In this document: positions 11,401 through 22,500 of the stretch, in pieces | Layout: every line of letters begins with the position of its first letter | Numbering within the stretch: the stretch's first letter is position 1 | Source of the DNA: Tenrec ecaudatus | Lineage: Eukaryota; Chordata; Mammalia; Afrosoricida; Tenrecidae | Direction of reading: 5' to 3' | Assembly (NCBI RefSeq): GCF_050624435.1 | Contig: NC_134530.1 | Span: 145,802,721-145,866,720 of the forward strand | Length of the DNA stretch: 64,000 bases | The notes under the pieces: model-generated | Database searches by the model: none | What the model saw: the letters and a program-made list of their open reading frames with translations, nothing else | Told to the model about the DNA's origin: nothing | Position numbers and translations under genes: made by a program

Positions 11401-13950
11401 TGTTTTTTATGGTAAAAGCTAGAGAAAAGTAATAAAGGGCTGATTGTCAAGGTGGAAGAATTTAGAATATAGTCAAATAAGAATTTACATACAAGATAAT
11501 TGTATTCAATAAAATTATAGAGGTCTTTAAAAATAAGATATTGGCCAATGAATGATACATAGGGATAGGAGTTCAGAGATGAGAAAAGATTCATGAAGGA
11601 GGAGTGATTTGCACTGGGCTTTGAAGGAAGGGTAGGAGTTTGATGAGGCAGAGAAAAGGCTATCATCCTACACCCAAGGACCTTTCCTGGTTTCCTCTTG
11701 GAGACCCAGCCTGGCCTCTTATCATGGGTGTGGACATACCATGGGTCCAGGCTGAGTGACTTAGCCCCCACTGAGTGATCCAGACATCTGACTGCTTGGT
11801 ACTTCACTTCCTCATCCATGCAGGGGGAATAATCACCGTCACTTCAGTTGGCAAGGAGAAAGGGTCGTGGGTCATCGCAAACATCCTCAGTGACACTGAG
11901 GGTGCCTGGCAAGCCGGAGGAATGTGGGAGAGAAGCTGACCTACTTTTGGGTAGTTCTAGGATTGAGAGGTCATTGCTCAGAATCTGCTGGTAGGGCTTG
12001 ACTAAGACCACTTCCCCATCTCACAGAAAGTTAAACAGTATTATTGACTTCAGGTCTTCATTAACATTTGATAAGTTTTTATTTATTATTCAATTATTCA
12101 ACTTTTCTATTTCCAACCCTCTTTGAGACAAGCCCAGGTAGAGATAATCTAAAAGAATTCCAAATGAATTTTCTACATAATGAAATGATATTTTTTCCCC
12201 ACTGAAGCGGTAGCTCTTTTAGTTGCTTTTACCTATCCTCATAGAAAGAGAAAGTAGCTGACAATGGAAGGAGGCATCCCAGGAGAGGGAAGATTAGGAA
12301 TGGGACAGGTCATTGGGATTAAAGTGAAGATAATGTACTCCATGCGGATAAAACTATTTTTTAAATGTACAAGGTTGTGGCCATAATAATACTTCACATT
12401 TGTAGACACTTCACCATATTTAAAGTTTGTTTTTTTAATTAAACATATATTCATTCATTTGACACCAACAACAATGCTGTCATGAGACATTCTGATGATT
12501 ATTCCCATTTTGCAAATGAGAAGAAAATGCAATGCTTGATCGGTCAGTTCCAGAATCTATTCTGTCAGTCAAGCTGCTTCTGATGAAGTCTGAGCATAAG
12601 CAGTTGCTGGTGGTTCACCTTGAATCTTTCATTTTGTTCATTATCCGTGGGCATTTCCTTCCTGGTCTGATCCCTGGAATCAAGATTCTGGTATTTTGCC
12701 CAAAATCCTGTAGCAGTGGTTCTCAACATTCCTCAGGCCGCAACCCTTTCATACAGTTCCTCATGTTGTGGGGAACCCCGCCCCCCCACCATAAAATAAT
12801 TTTCGTTGCTACTTCATCACTGTAATTTTGCGACTGTTATGAATCGGGTGACCCCTGTGAAAGGGTCATTCGACCCGACCCCCAGGTTGAGAACCGCTGT
12901 CCTAGAAGCTGACTTAGTCATCCCCCAATCAGTTTCAAGAAGAGTCCATTACTGACCTCTTTTCTGTCCCTTCTCCAGATCTGCCAATTCTTGCAAGGAG
13001 CCAGCGTAACAAGACTACCGGACCAGCAGGTTCCCTATGCAGTCAAGGGAAATCAGTGGGTGGCCTATGATGATGTGCAGAGTGTGCAGACGAAGGTATG
13101 CAGGCAAAGACGCTGGGCATGTTGGATGGGGAATGGGGTGCACCGCGAAATACCCTGATACTCTGTACTGGAAAGAAGAGCTTGGGACTCTAGTCTCTAG
13201 AACAGGATGCAGTAACCCCTGTACCCCAAGTCCAGTAGTGACAATAAACCACACCTGTGAGGTCCTCTGGCACAGGAGAGAGAATAGGTAAAAAGGATGT
13301 TGGGGAAAATTACAACTTGAGAACAAGGTGGAGTCAAAGAAGAAAGGAGAGCAGAAGAGACAATAGTACCTCCAGAGAGAGTATTTATCTACCTCGTCAA
13401 TGACCCGAAGACAAGCCCTTCAATCCTAATGGACCGTTCTTAGACCTCTCTGAAACATGTGTTTGCCTTTTGGGCTTGGGGCTGGAGGGATGCATCAGTG
13501 TGATTAACAACTCCAGTCTTGCTCATGATTTCCCATTTTTATCTCTGATCCTGGAGAGTTTTCAGCATCCCCATGAATGCAGGACTGGGGGTGTGGTGGT
13601 GCTACACGCCAGATCAAAAGGTGGTTACAGCGGGTAGCTTGCTTTGACTCTCATAAGCAGCTCTGAGTAAACTGAGCTCACTCATGCCTTCAGAAAATGT
13701 CTAAGTGCAACCTACCTAGGAGTTTACTGCTGCATCCCAAGTTGACTTGGATCATGGACCTTTGATGACGTACTCTAATCCCTTGGTGCATATGTATTTG
13801 TGCTTCCTTCAGGTCCAATTTCTAAAGAATTCAAGACTGGGAGGGGCCATGATCTGGTCTATCGACATGGATGACTTCACTGGCAAGGGCTGTGGCCAGG
13901 GATACTACCCTCTTGTCCAGGCTGTCAAGGAAGGCCTTGGCTCTCTATGA
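2456..13950 (+). CDS. CHI3L2: Chitinase-3-like protein 2 (YKL-39), intact, 10 coding exons
   Basis: This is a secreted GH18 chi-lectin that binds chitin-type oligosaccharides without cleaving them. Coding exons are 2456-2480, 4761-4793, 5324-5525, 5826-5882, 8020-8170, 8945-9069, 9322-9451, 10801-10983, 12979-13095 and 13813-13950. All introns are GT-AG, phases join correctly, and the total is 1161 nt, or 386 residues plus TGA; human CHI3L2 is about 390. Residues 1-22 form a signal peptide (hydrophobic core IVVLMLLL) and the mature protein begins YKL, the mark of the YKL family. The active GH18 motif DxxDxDxE reads D134-G-L-D137-L-S139-W-I141, so the catalytic Glu is Ile and the third Asp is Ser; this is the known CHI3L2 state. 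The ligand-floor Trp of strand beta-8 is present (IWSIDMDD, W356). The human upstream Met codon is GTA here, so the inner ATG is the start. No CBM14 tail is encoded. Family assignment rests on near-complete residue agreement with CHI3L2 along every exon. Confidence 0.94.
2978..3162 (+). mobile_element. AfroSINE in CHI3L2 intron 1
   Basis: It begins 'ggagccctgggggcttagtgg' and ends with the RTE-type block 'cctatagggtcaccatgaatc' and 'gactcgatgcaatggg', the full head-to-tail order of the family. Confidence 0.85.
3478..3664 (-). mobile_element. AfroSINE, reverse, in CHI3L2 intron 1
   Basis: In reverse orientation it shows the family order, with the tail at left ('gctgagtctgactcctgg') and the tRNA-like head at right ('aggacttaaccgtcagtggg'). 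It is more diverged than the copy at 2978. Confidence 0.7.
3811..3999 (+). mobile_element. AfroSINE in CHI3L2 intron 1
   Basis: It begins 'aaggagctctggtggcatcg', carries the internal block 'gtttgaaaccaccagcagct', and ends 'gagtcagaattgacagtggc'. It is the third SINE within 1.1 kb of intron 1. The rest of that intron (4000-4760) holds only a possible L2/MIR tail around 4440-4540. Confidence 0.85.
5534..5651. repeat. Duplicated segment, probable source copy
   Basis: This 118-bp stretch begins eight bases downstream of the exon 3 splice donor of CHI3L2. A copy with six differences sits 1.85 kb further on at 7382-7499. Here the segment continues smoothly into intron 3 on both sides, so this is the likely source. 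It contains no exon sequence. Confidence 0.85.
6640..7640 (+). mobile_element. L1 3' UTR fragment in CHI3L2 intron 4
   Basis: The sequence is the sense strand of the L1 3' UTR seen at 39412-43951. It has the same 'catcagactcgactg.aaaacac' and 'ggccagcaaacagaccttgaac' order, then the T-rich stretch and the AT-rich microsatellite. It stops before the usual terminal block and poly(A) signal. A foreign 118-bp segment sits inside its TA repeat at 7382-7499. The neighbouring intronic stretches 5900-6640 and 7640-8019 show nothing I can name. Confidence 0.75.
7382..7499. repeat. Duplicated segment inserted in a TA microsatellite
   Basis: This is a 118-bp copy of 5534-5651, about 95% identical and in the same orientation, flanked on both sides by TA repeat of an L1 3' UTR. 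All six differences read G or C in the source and A or T in the copy (for example gagcct to gaacct, cactgggg to tactgagg). No poly(A) tail or target-site duplication is evident. Confidence 0.85.
8348..8506 (-). mobile_element. AfroSINE, reverse, in CHI3L2 intron 5
   Basis: The right end reads 'taacccactgtaccaccagg', the reverse of the tRNA-like head, and the left end carries the 'cagaaccatagga' tail block. It follows exon 5 by about 180 bases. The remainder of this intron to 8944 has no recognisable content. Confidence 0.75.
9452..10479. other. CHI3L2 intron 7, no recognised element in its first kilobase
   Basis: The stretch 9720-9840 has a weak L2/MIR flavour ('acaactctgtgtggttaggtg', 'cacaggcgatgaaac') but is too diverged to call. 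Nothing else here shows family resemblance or structure. Confidence 0.3.
10480..10676 (+). mobile_element. AfroSINE in CHI3L2 intron 7
   Basis: Head 'agagccctggtaatacagtg' and tail 'gtcctatagggtcactatg' then 'caactagatggcagtgga' give the complete family order. It ends about 125 bases before exon 8. Confidence 0.85.
11219..11408 (+). mobile_element. AfroSINE with internal G-run, CHI3L2 intron 8
   Basis: It starts 'aggaaccctggtggtatagt' and ends 'atgactcaatggcagtgagt' followed by a T-rich tail. A run of about 12 G at 11338-11350 replaces part of the usual 'gcagttctcctctgtcctat' region. Confidence 0.85.
12714..12899 (+). mobile_element. SPIN-like non-autonomous hAT transposon
   Basis: The 186-bp element has inverted termini CAGTGGTTCTCAAC and GTTGAGAACCGCTG, typical of hAT elements. 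The internal text ('cctcatgttgtgg', 'ttttcgttgctacttcat', 'acccctgtgaaagggtc') agrees with what I remember of the SPIN family. Flanking octamers tcctgtag and tcctagaa are a partial match to the expected 8-bp target duplication. It encodes no protein and lies in CHI3L2 intron 8. A second copy, in opposite orientation, is at 56022-56208. Confidence 0.75.
13096..13812. other. CHI3L2 intron 9, nothing recognised
   Basis: This 717-bp intron contains no SINE or LINE fragment that I can name and no convincing additional exon. Open frames crossing it merely run on from exon 9. Confidence 0.4.
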
Positions 13951-14019
13951 AGGTAACGGAGTCTCATAGTGTCTTAGTTTTATTCCACTTCCACATGAGC
14001 TGGTTTATCACTTTGATCT

Positions 14020-17000
14020 CTTATAGTCATCTCTCCAATACTTTCTGGTAACCTGTTTATTTCCACCCTCCATTATGGATAGAGGGGAATCACTGGAGGC
14101 TTATTGCCTTTGCAGATCTTGGGCTCCTACTATCCTCCATAGCCTCCTGCCAACCAGAATCTCACAATGCAGGCTCTGATACTAATCCCTCCTTCAGGTT
14201 TGCATTATATGACTTAGAATTCTTGAGTAATGGTTGTTGATGTGTTTCTTCCATGTAGACTTAGTTGACTGCTTGTTTGGAAAAAAGCCTTTGGGACACC
14301 AGACACTATTTTATCTGATAGCCGGGCACCATCTAATTTCTTCACTAGATTTTTCTGTAGCACCCCTATCCTCTGGGTTCCCTTCCTGAGGTCGAGTATG
14401 GAGCAGGGCCATGATGTAAGAACTAATTGTTCTTAAATTGGAGCTAGGATTTAGTTCAAGCCCCAAATCCATTCCTCGATCTGTTTTCTGTCTTTAACTC
14501 CCCTTTGAGACTTCCTTGTTAATTTTTTTTGCACCCACCCCTTTTCCCCCACCTATCCCTCTCCTGTACACCCTCCTTGTTAATTTATGGTAGAGAGTTT
14601 TATCAATCATCTCACAGGAACAGAAAGATTTTCTGTTAATATCGCCATGGATAAGCTCCTGATGTTAAATTTTAAAACACTGTTGAGAGAGGGACATTGG
14701 GCTAGTGTAGGCTAACTACGTAATATCTGTTTTTAATTCTCATGAGGTCTCATAGATTTATTTTGTCCTTTGCTTTTTGTGTTATTACAGCATTGAAAAG
14801 TAGGTCTGGCAGCATTGTCTCTGTTGTTTTCCTAAGACTTTCATGGTTTTTATTTATACATGTACAACTCTAATCCATTTTTAATATTTCTGTATAATGT
14901 GAATTTTTCTATTTCATTTTTCTGGTATGAAAATCCAATTTTTGAGCATCGTTTATTGAAGATACTCTTCTTTACCCACTGAATGGACTTAGCATCCTTG
15001 TCAAAAATTAATTGACCATAGAAACCTGGGTTTATTTTTGAATTCTCAATTCTGTTCCATTGGTCTACATGTACAAAGGTGTTTTGATTATTTTAGCTGT
15101 AAAGTGTGTTTGATAATCAGGAAGTGTGACATCTCCTACTCTGTTATTTTGGGCCTCTTGCCATGTGGTATCATGTTGAGGATTGGCTTTCGATTTGTGT
15201 AAAGAAAGCTTTTGGAGTTTTGATTAGGATTGCATTGAATCTATAGATTTCTTTGGGTATAGGGACAGATCAATTTACTTCTTTTCTAATCTGGATACAT
15301 ATGATCTCTTTTTTCTTGTCTTATTTTTGGGTAGGATTTCTAATACAATATTTATGTGATGATAGGGGGCACCCCTGTCTAGTTCCCAGTTTCAAGAGGA
15401 AAGCTCTTAAGTATAATGTTTCTTGTTGGCTTTTCGTACACACCTTGAATCATATTAAGGGACTTCTATCTCAATCTTCTTGAGGATTTTCATTAATAAT
15501 GAGTGTTAATTTTTTCAAATGCTTTCTATGTGCCATAGAGATTATTTTATAATTCTTTTCCTTTGTTCTATTGATATTACCAGATGTTAGTCGGTTTTCT
15601 AATGTTGAATCATCCCTGCATTTCTGGACTAAATCCTGTTTGGTCATGACTCTTTTAATGTGCTGTTGAATTCTCTTTGTTAGCATTTTGTTCAGAATTT
15701 GTGTGCTTTTAAGAATTTTTTCATTTCATCTAGTTTATCCAATTTCTTGCCATACAGTGTGCATAGTATTCTGTTTTGATTCTCTTTATTTCTGTTGGGT
15801 CACTTCGTAATATCTCTTCTTTCATTTTAAATTTTATTTATTTGCCTCTTTTCTTCTTTTTAGCAGTCTAGCTAAGGATCTCTCAATTTTATTGATTTTT
15901 TAAAAAGACTCAAATTCTGGTTTTAATGATTCTACTTTTTTCTAGTTTATTTATCGATCTCATTCTTTTTAAAAATAGTTTTGTTGATCTATATTTCATA
16001 TCATACAATTTTTTTATCATACAAGTTTTGTTGTTGTTTTGTTGGGTGCCATTGAGTTGGCTCTGACCCACAGCAAACCTGTGCATGCTGGAATGAAACA
16101 CTGCACGGTGCTGCCCCGTCCTCACAATCGTTCCTGTGCCTGAGCCCACTGATGTAGCCACGACGTCCATCCACCTCATCACACTGTGCCAGTATACATC
16201 AACCATATTAAGGAGAGCTGGGCAATCATCCTCACACTCAATGTCAGAGCATTTCCTTCTTTCTCATACTCAGTGTTGTTAGCTATTTATTTTGCCCTGA
16301 CCTCCCCAGCCATGCCACTAGGTAATTATTAATCCACTTAATGTCTCTATAGATTTACTTATCTTGGATTTCATATACAGAAAACCATATAAACCACAAC
16401 AAGGAACAGACAAAAACAACGACAAACCAAAACAAGAAAAATATTAGTTGAAATGAAAGTAGAAAATATTTAAAACTGAAACAACTTTAAATTAGATCAA
16501 AATGAAGATCAAATTATAAGGTGCTACATTTTAACCTAACTATATCTGCCATTGTTAATAATGTCTCCAAAGCTAACTAGGGGTATATATAAACCATAGA
16601 TAAACTTGTATGAATGGATTTTGAACTTGCACTTATAGTCCTAATATAAGAACAATTCATTCTTATGACATGGCCCTGCTCAATACTTGCTTTCAAGAAG
16701 AGATCACTGAAGATAGAGGTGCTATAGAAAAGTGTGGTGAAGACACAAGAGGGTGCCCAGCTGTTAGGAAGAATAGGGACCAGGGCCCTAACAGCTTGTC
16801 TGAACGCAAACAGCCATCTAGTGAGGCATCAACTAAGTTGACAGGGAAGAAGTACACCAGCTTGTGTGATCCAAGGATTATAAAAATGAAATCCAAAATC
16901 TAAAGGAGCATCAAAGTTAAAATTGTGAACACCTTGTTTTCAGAAGGATGATGGTGGAAACCCAAAATCCATTTGCAGAGTCCTTACACAGAGTAAGCCT

Positions 17001-17850
17001 TTGTTGAGCCCCTCCCACTATAGCCCAGGGACTTATTTTTGCTGTGATCATTGTTATTTTCATCCTTTTGTAGTTTAATTTTCATATGATTCCATAAAAA
17101 TGTGATTTATCTTTTGACTTCTTTCTTGACCCATTGGTAGTTTAATAGTGGGTTGTTTAATTTCCGTATATTGTATATTTTCCAGGGTTAAAAAATGTTA
17201 TTGACATTTAGTTTCATTCCATTGTGGTCAGAAAAAATACTTTGTAGAATTCCAATCTTTTTAAATTTATCAAGACTTGCTTTGTGACGTAAAGGGAGGT
17301 CTATCTTGGAGAATGATCAATGTCAATGTACTCTGGAGTACAGTGTATATTGTACTGGTTTTAGGTGGAATGTCTATCTGGTAAGTCTAGTTAGTTCATA
17401 GCATCATTCAGGTCCTCTGTTTCTTTGTTGATTTTTTTAAAGAAGTTCTGTTCAATATTGAAGTTATGTAACTATTTTTCTATATCTAGTTCTCCCTTAA
17501 ACTCTATCAGTGTTTGCTTCAAATATTTCAGTATTCCAATGTTGGGTGGATACATATTTATGCTTAAAAAAATCATTCCTGAACACATTTTGCCTTAAAG
17601 TTTACTTTACCTGTTTGTAAGATTGTTGCTATTTGTTTGCATAGTTTTTTTTCTCTATCTTTTCACTTTCAACCTATTGGTGTCCTTGGGTTTAAGGTGT
17701 GTCTCTTGTAAAGAGTGTGCAGATTGATTGTATTTTTATTTTTACCCATTCTCTCTTTTGATTGGAGCATTTAGTTAGTTTACATTTATTGTAATTATTG
17801 GTTTGTTTTTGTCCTGTCATAGTCTTTGCCCTACTTTGTGTTTTGCTGGA
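14020..17850 (-). mobile_element. Old L1, antisense, with nested insertions (16026-17035)
   Basis: Read on the - strand, the order is L1 ORF2 then 3' UTR, so the 3' end is at left. ORF2 phrases persist in ruins, such as the reverse of 'tttggagttttgattaggat' and 'ggcacccctgtctagttccc', which are hallmark ORF2 antisense strings in mammals. The left part (14020-14240) recurs at 51420-51640. The element is split at 16026 by an RTE/SINE fragment and a sense-strand L1 3' UTR piece, and resumes near 17035. No frame is open for long. It fills the putative last intron of CHI3L2. Confidence 0.75.
16026..16205 (-). mobile_element. RTE (BovB-like) 3' fragment nested in old L1
   Basis: It starts with the characteristic GTT-repeat and 'gggtgccattgagttgg', followed by 'cctcacaatcgttcctgtgc' and 'gcccactgatgtagccac'. 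This is the reverse of the afrotherian RTE 3' end. The stretch after it (16210-17030) resembles a diverged sense-strand L1 3' UTR. Confidence 0.75.
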
Positions 17851-18360
17851 GTATTAGTCTAGGTACTTTAGAGAAACAAATCCACAGAAACTCATGTATA
17901 AGAGAGAGTTTTACATTAAGGTTAAGTGTACATCAAGAAAACATTCCAACCCAGTGCTGCCCAAGCCCGCAAGTCCAACATTAACCCATATGTCCAAAAC
18001 CAATCCACAAAGTCCTCCTCCATCTCACAAAACAGTCACAATGATGCCGACTGCAGAAGGAAAGCTGAGTCAGGGAGTGTGTAAGCATCTCAGTGCTGGC
18101 AGGGATCTCCACATGATGCTCCAGCACCCAAGGCTGCATCGCGGTAGGTCCATGCGGCTTCTCCTTGGGAATATCTTGCAGGAAGTCAGCCTTGCAAGCT
18201 GAAGCAGGGAACTGCTAAGGCAGCTTCATCCTGGTCCAACCATCAGAAAGCAAGAGACACGAGAACTCGAAAGGCGAGGCTCATGGAGTCATTTCTCCCT
18301 CCGCCCTTCAATTAACTCCACATGTGCTTATCAGCCAGGTTGGAACAATAAACTAACTAA
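17850..18360 (-). mobile_element. Solo LTR-like element, reverse copy of the family at 36592
   Basis: The segment begins 'ttagtctaggtactttagag', reading as the reverse complement of the right end of the element at 36592-37157. It shares the internal blocks about 'catctcagtgctggcaggga' and 'ccacatg.tgctccagc'. It has no open reading frame of note. The class (MaLR-type LTR) is inferred from the better copy; this one is diverged and its right edge is uncertain. Confidence 0.55.
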
Positions 18361-18467
18361 CTCAACTGGTAAAACTTTTTGGCTCCTTTCTCTGTCCTGT
18401 TGTTTGTTTTATGTTTTTAAATATATTTTCTTGGTGGTAACCATAAGAAATTTTATTTTGTTTCTAG

Positions 18468-18670
18468 GCTTCACCAATAGCTGATCAGTAACGTGACCTT
18501 GCTGCCTACCCCATCTCCGGGAAGCCGAGCGTGGGATTCACCTCGCCAGATTGTCTTGAAACTCTGTCTAAGCTTCCCCTGCCTTCATCTCAGCCTCCAA
18601 CTGAGCCTGGCTTTGTGCTCCTGCTGATGACTTTACTAAAGCACAATAAGAATATGGTTTTGCTCCAGAA
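18468..18670 (+). other. CHI3L2: Probable 3' UTR exon of CHI3L2 with polyadenylation signal
   Basis: A splice donor (AG|GTAACG) follows two bases after the CHI3L2 stop codon, at 13953. The next good acceptor, TTTCTAG, ends at 18467. The sequence after it resembles the 3' UTR of the related CHI3L1 gene in pieces such as 'tgaccttgctgcct' and the terminal 'ttttgctccag'. A variant poly(A) signal, AATAAG, sits at 18645-18650, so cleavage is expected near 18670. If right, the 4.5-kb last intron lies wholly in the 3' UTR and has been filled by an old L1 and an LTR-like element. The stop is only two bases from the last junction, so it should not trigger nonsense-mediated decay. Confidence 0.6.
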
Positions 18671-19589
18671 AATGTGGTCTCATTTGTGCAATCTTTTGGT
18701 CTAAGGCAATTCTGCCCCTTCCGTTGTGGAGTCCAGGGCTAGGGGACAAATGCAAACATGGATGTCTTGTGCTTAAATATTTAGAAGAGCTACTAAAAAC
18801 ATTATTTATAGTTTGACCTTGGCAAATACACCTTCATAACCATTTAAAAGATCAGATTTGAATTTAGGTTCCCAGACTCAGAATCGGTACCAGAATTCTT
18901 TCTCTTTCTTTATCCCTGTTTCCCAGATCAAGGATCTCTCTGTCTCTCTTACACAGTGAATATCTTAGTCCCTACATCCATGTTTTGCCTATAACCTCCA
19001 CAAGGGTTGGGTCTGTACCTACCAGAGTGTGGTCCACTCTCAAGCTGAACCAGGCTAGAGATCTCTGTGGGCCCTGACAGTGGACATCAGCTGTCTCCCC
19101 AGGGTATCCTAGGTTTCTGGATCACGGTTTAGAGGGGAGGAATGTGAGCTACAGGTAGAGGCCCTAGCCCTGTAGTCTCCTCATCTCATGTAGAGGATGC
19201 AGCTGGAGAGAATCACAGTGGGACCCTCTGAGCAAAGATGGAGGAAGTATACAGCCTACTGCCAGTATTTAAAAATAAAACTTGAATGGAAACCAGCCAT
19301 GTCCAATTTGTTTACATAATATCACAGGCTGCTTTGCACGTCAGAACTAAGAAATGACAGATCAAATCTTAAATTGTTTATAACCGGACCCTTCACAGAA
19401 AAACCCATCAACCTCTAATCTAAAATTTGGTGCCCTGGGTAGGGACCCCTCTTGCCCAGGTTGAAGACTATTTCTGGGATCTGATACCTTCTTTTAAGAT
19501 GCCCTGTGTGTCCCCTTCTCTTACTTCCTTCCCTTCATAGCCTTTTCTTCTAGAAAAAAATCATTTTTATACTAATGAATGAAACACTT
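18671..19589. other. Intergenic stretch after CHI3L2, nothing recognised
   Basis: About 0.9 kb between the CHI3L2 poly(A) site and the next L1. No repeat family or coding exon stands out. Confidence 0.4.
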
Positions 19590-22500
19590 TAAAATAATAG
19601 TTTTATTGACATATAATCCATGTATCATACAACTCAATAGTTCATTCCTATTGAGAATATTTGTGCAATCATCACCACCATAAATTTTAGAATATTTTTC
19701 TTATACTTATTGTTCTTAGCTCCCTAATTCCCCCAACCTCCCCTGCCATGTCCTTAGGAAATTGTTAATCCAGTTACTGTCACACAATGTCATCTGCTTG
19801 CCCCCCTCATGAACCCTTGATAATTTATAATTATTATTTTGTCATATCTTACACTGTCCTACATCTCCCTTCACCCACTTTTCTGTTGTCTGTTCCCCAG
19901 GGAGGAAGTTATATGTAGATCCTTGTAATTGGCTGCCCCTTTCCACCCCACCCTCCTTTCACCCTCCCAGTATTGCCAAAATTACCACAGGTCCTGAAGG
20001 GATCATCTGTCCTGGATGCCCTGTGCTTCCAGTTCCTATCTGTACCAGGGTATATCCTCTGGTCTAGCCAGATTTGTAAGGTAAAAATGGGATCATGATA
20101 GTAGGGGAGGTGGGGGAGGAGGAAACATTTAGGAACTAGAGTAATGTTGTATGTTTCATCGTTGCTGCACTGCACCCTGACTGGCTCATCTCCTCCCCGT
20201 GACCCTTCTGTAAGGGGATGTCCAGTTGCCTACAGATGGGATTTTGGTCTTGACTCCGCACTCCCCCTTATTCACAATGATATGATTTTCTGTTCTGATG
20301 ATGCCTGATACCTGATCCCTTCTACACCTCATGATCGCACAAGCTGGTGTGCTTCTTCCATGTGGGCTTTGTTGCTTCTGAGGTAGATGGCTGTTTACCT
20401 TCAAGCCATTTAGACCCCAGATGATATATCTTTTGATAGCCAGGCACCATCCACTTTCTTCACCACATTTGCTATACACCCATTTTCTTCAGCGATCATC
20501 TTGGGGCGGTGAGCACACAATGATATGATTTTTTTGTTCTTTGATGCCTGATAACTAATCCCTTCAGCACCTCATGATCATGCAGCCTGGTGTGCTTCTT
20601 CCATGTGGGCTTTGTTGCTTCAGAGCTATATGGCCACTTGTTTACCTTCAAGCCCTTAAGACTCCAGACGCTATATCTTTTGATAGCTGAGCACCATCAG
20701 CTTTCTTCACTACATTTGCTTATGCACCTGCTTTGTCTTCAGCAATTGTGTCTGGAAGGTGAGCATCATGAAATGCCAGTTTAATAGAACAAAGTATTCT
20801 TGCATTGAGGGAGTACTCGAGTGGAGGCCCAATGCCCATCTGCTACCTTAATAGTAAACCTATACATATATGCACATAGATCTATTTCCACATCCTCATA
20901 TATAAATATATTTATATATGTACATGCCTTTATTTAGACCTCTATAAATGCCCCTTGCCTCCTAGCTCTTTCCTCTATTTCCTTTTACCTTCCTCTTGTC
21001 CCACTATCATGTTCAGCCTTCATTTGGGTCTCAGTAATTCCTCTCAGTTACATTACCCTTGGTCACACCCTACCAGGCCTCCTATACCCTCCTCACCACC
21101 GATTTGGATCATTTGTTGTTCCCTTGTCCCTGGGTTTGTTAACACCACTTCCTTTCCCCCCCTATCCCTCTCTCCCATGTCCCCCCAGAACTGTCGGTCT
21201 CATTGTTTTCTCCTCCAGATTGTTCATCCAGCCTATATTACTTAGACAAACCTGCGGAGATAATAACATGCACAAAATCAAGACAGAGCAAAACTGGGCA
21301 ACAAAATAAATCAAAACAACAACAGCAACAACAAGCCAATGACAAAACAAAACACAACAAGAAATAAAAGCTTTTAGTTAGTTTAAGGACTGTTTGTTGG
21401 CCTTTAGAGTGTTTTCCGTCGAGTCTGATAGGGCACCAAGTCCTGGCCCCAAAGTCTAGTTTTGGTCTTCCCTGGGGACTTCATTGCTCTGTTCCCATTG
21501 CTGTTCTGTTCCATGCCCTTAGTGTTTTGCCTTGGTGTGGGGGGGATCAGATCGGGAGCAATTGCCACACTATGTCTCCAATGTTGTCCCCTAGGGATAT
21601 GGGTCAGTGAGGGATGTCGTGTCTCATACTGGGGCCGGCAATATGGTCTTCTCTGTGGATTGAATGTTCTGTGCAGAGATATCGTCTTCAAGGCTTGGTG
21701 AGCCAGGATATGCTCCACTCTCTCTTCCTCTCCTTTCACTTGCTCTCGTGTGCTCTGATCAGACATGTCCCTCTCCTGGACCTGCAGATTCATTGCTCTC
21801 CTCTGAAATAAATTGTTCTGGGGGAAGGGGCAGGTTTCCACGTAGTTGGGATTGGGGTCGGCCCCTCAGACCTCTCTAATGGTTCCCTGCTGGGTTGAAG
21901 TGTGGTCTCTCTTTCCCTGTGGAGATATGAACAATACCCTCCCCTTGGGTGGGTTAGTGCCCTGTTCTGCCACTACCCATTTATTTATTTTCCTTCCTAC
22001 CCCCTTCTTTTCAGTGGGCTACCATATGTGTCCCTGGATTTGGTCTGGCCTCTGTCATACTACCTGGTCCTCACTCCAGGAATGGTTGTATATAGTAGCT
22101 TTTTCTCTATGCCTCTTTTGCCTTTTTTTTTTTTTTTAAAGCTTCCCTCAGCGGACTCATGTTGTACTTGTCCTTTTGTGCTTGGCTTACTTCGCTTAGC
22201 ATGATTTCCTCCAGTTCTTCCCATGCAGCCATGTGCTTCATATATTCAGAACTGCTTTTTGTATGTATGTATGTACCACAGTTTTTGAATCCACCCATCA
22301 GTTGATAGAAATTTGGGTTGTTTCCAACTCCTTGCAGTTGTGAATTGTGCCACAATGAACACTGGAGCACAGATGTCTGCCCATGGTTTGTTTCTTACCT
22401 CTTCTGGGTATATGCCCAGTAGGGGGATTGCTGGGTCATATGGTAGCTCAATTTCTATTTGTTTTAGATATTGCCAGATTGATTTCCATACTGGCTGTAC

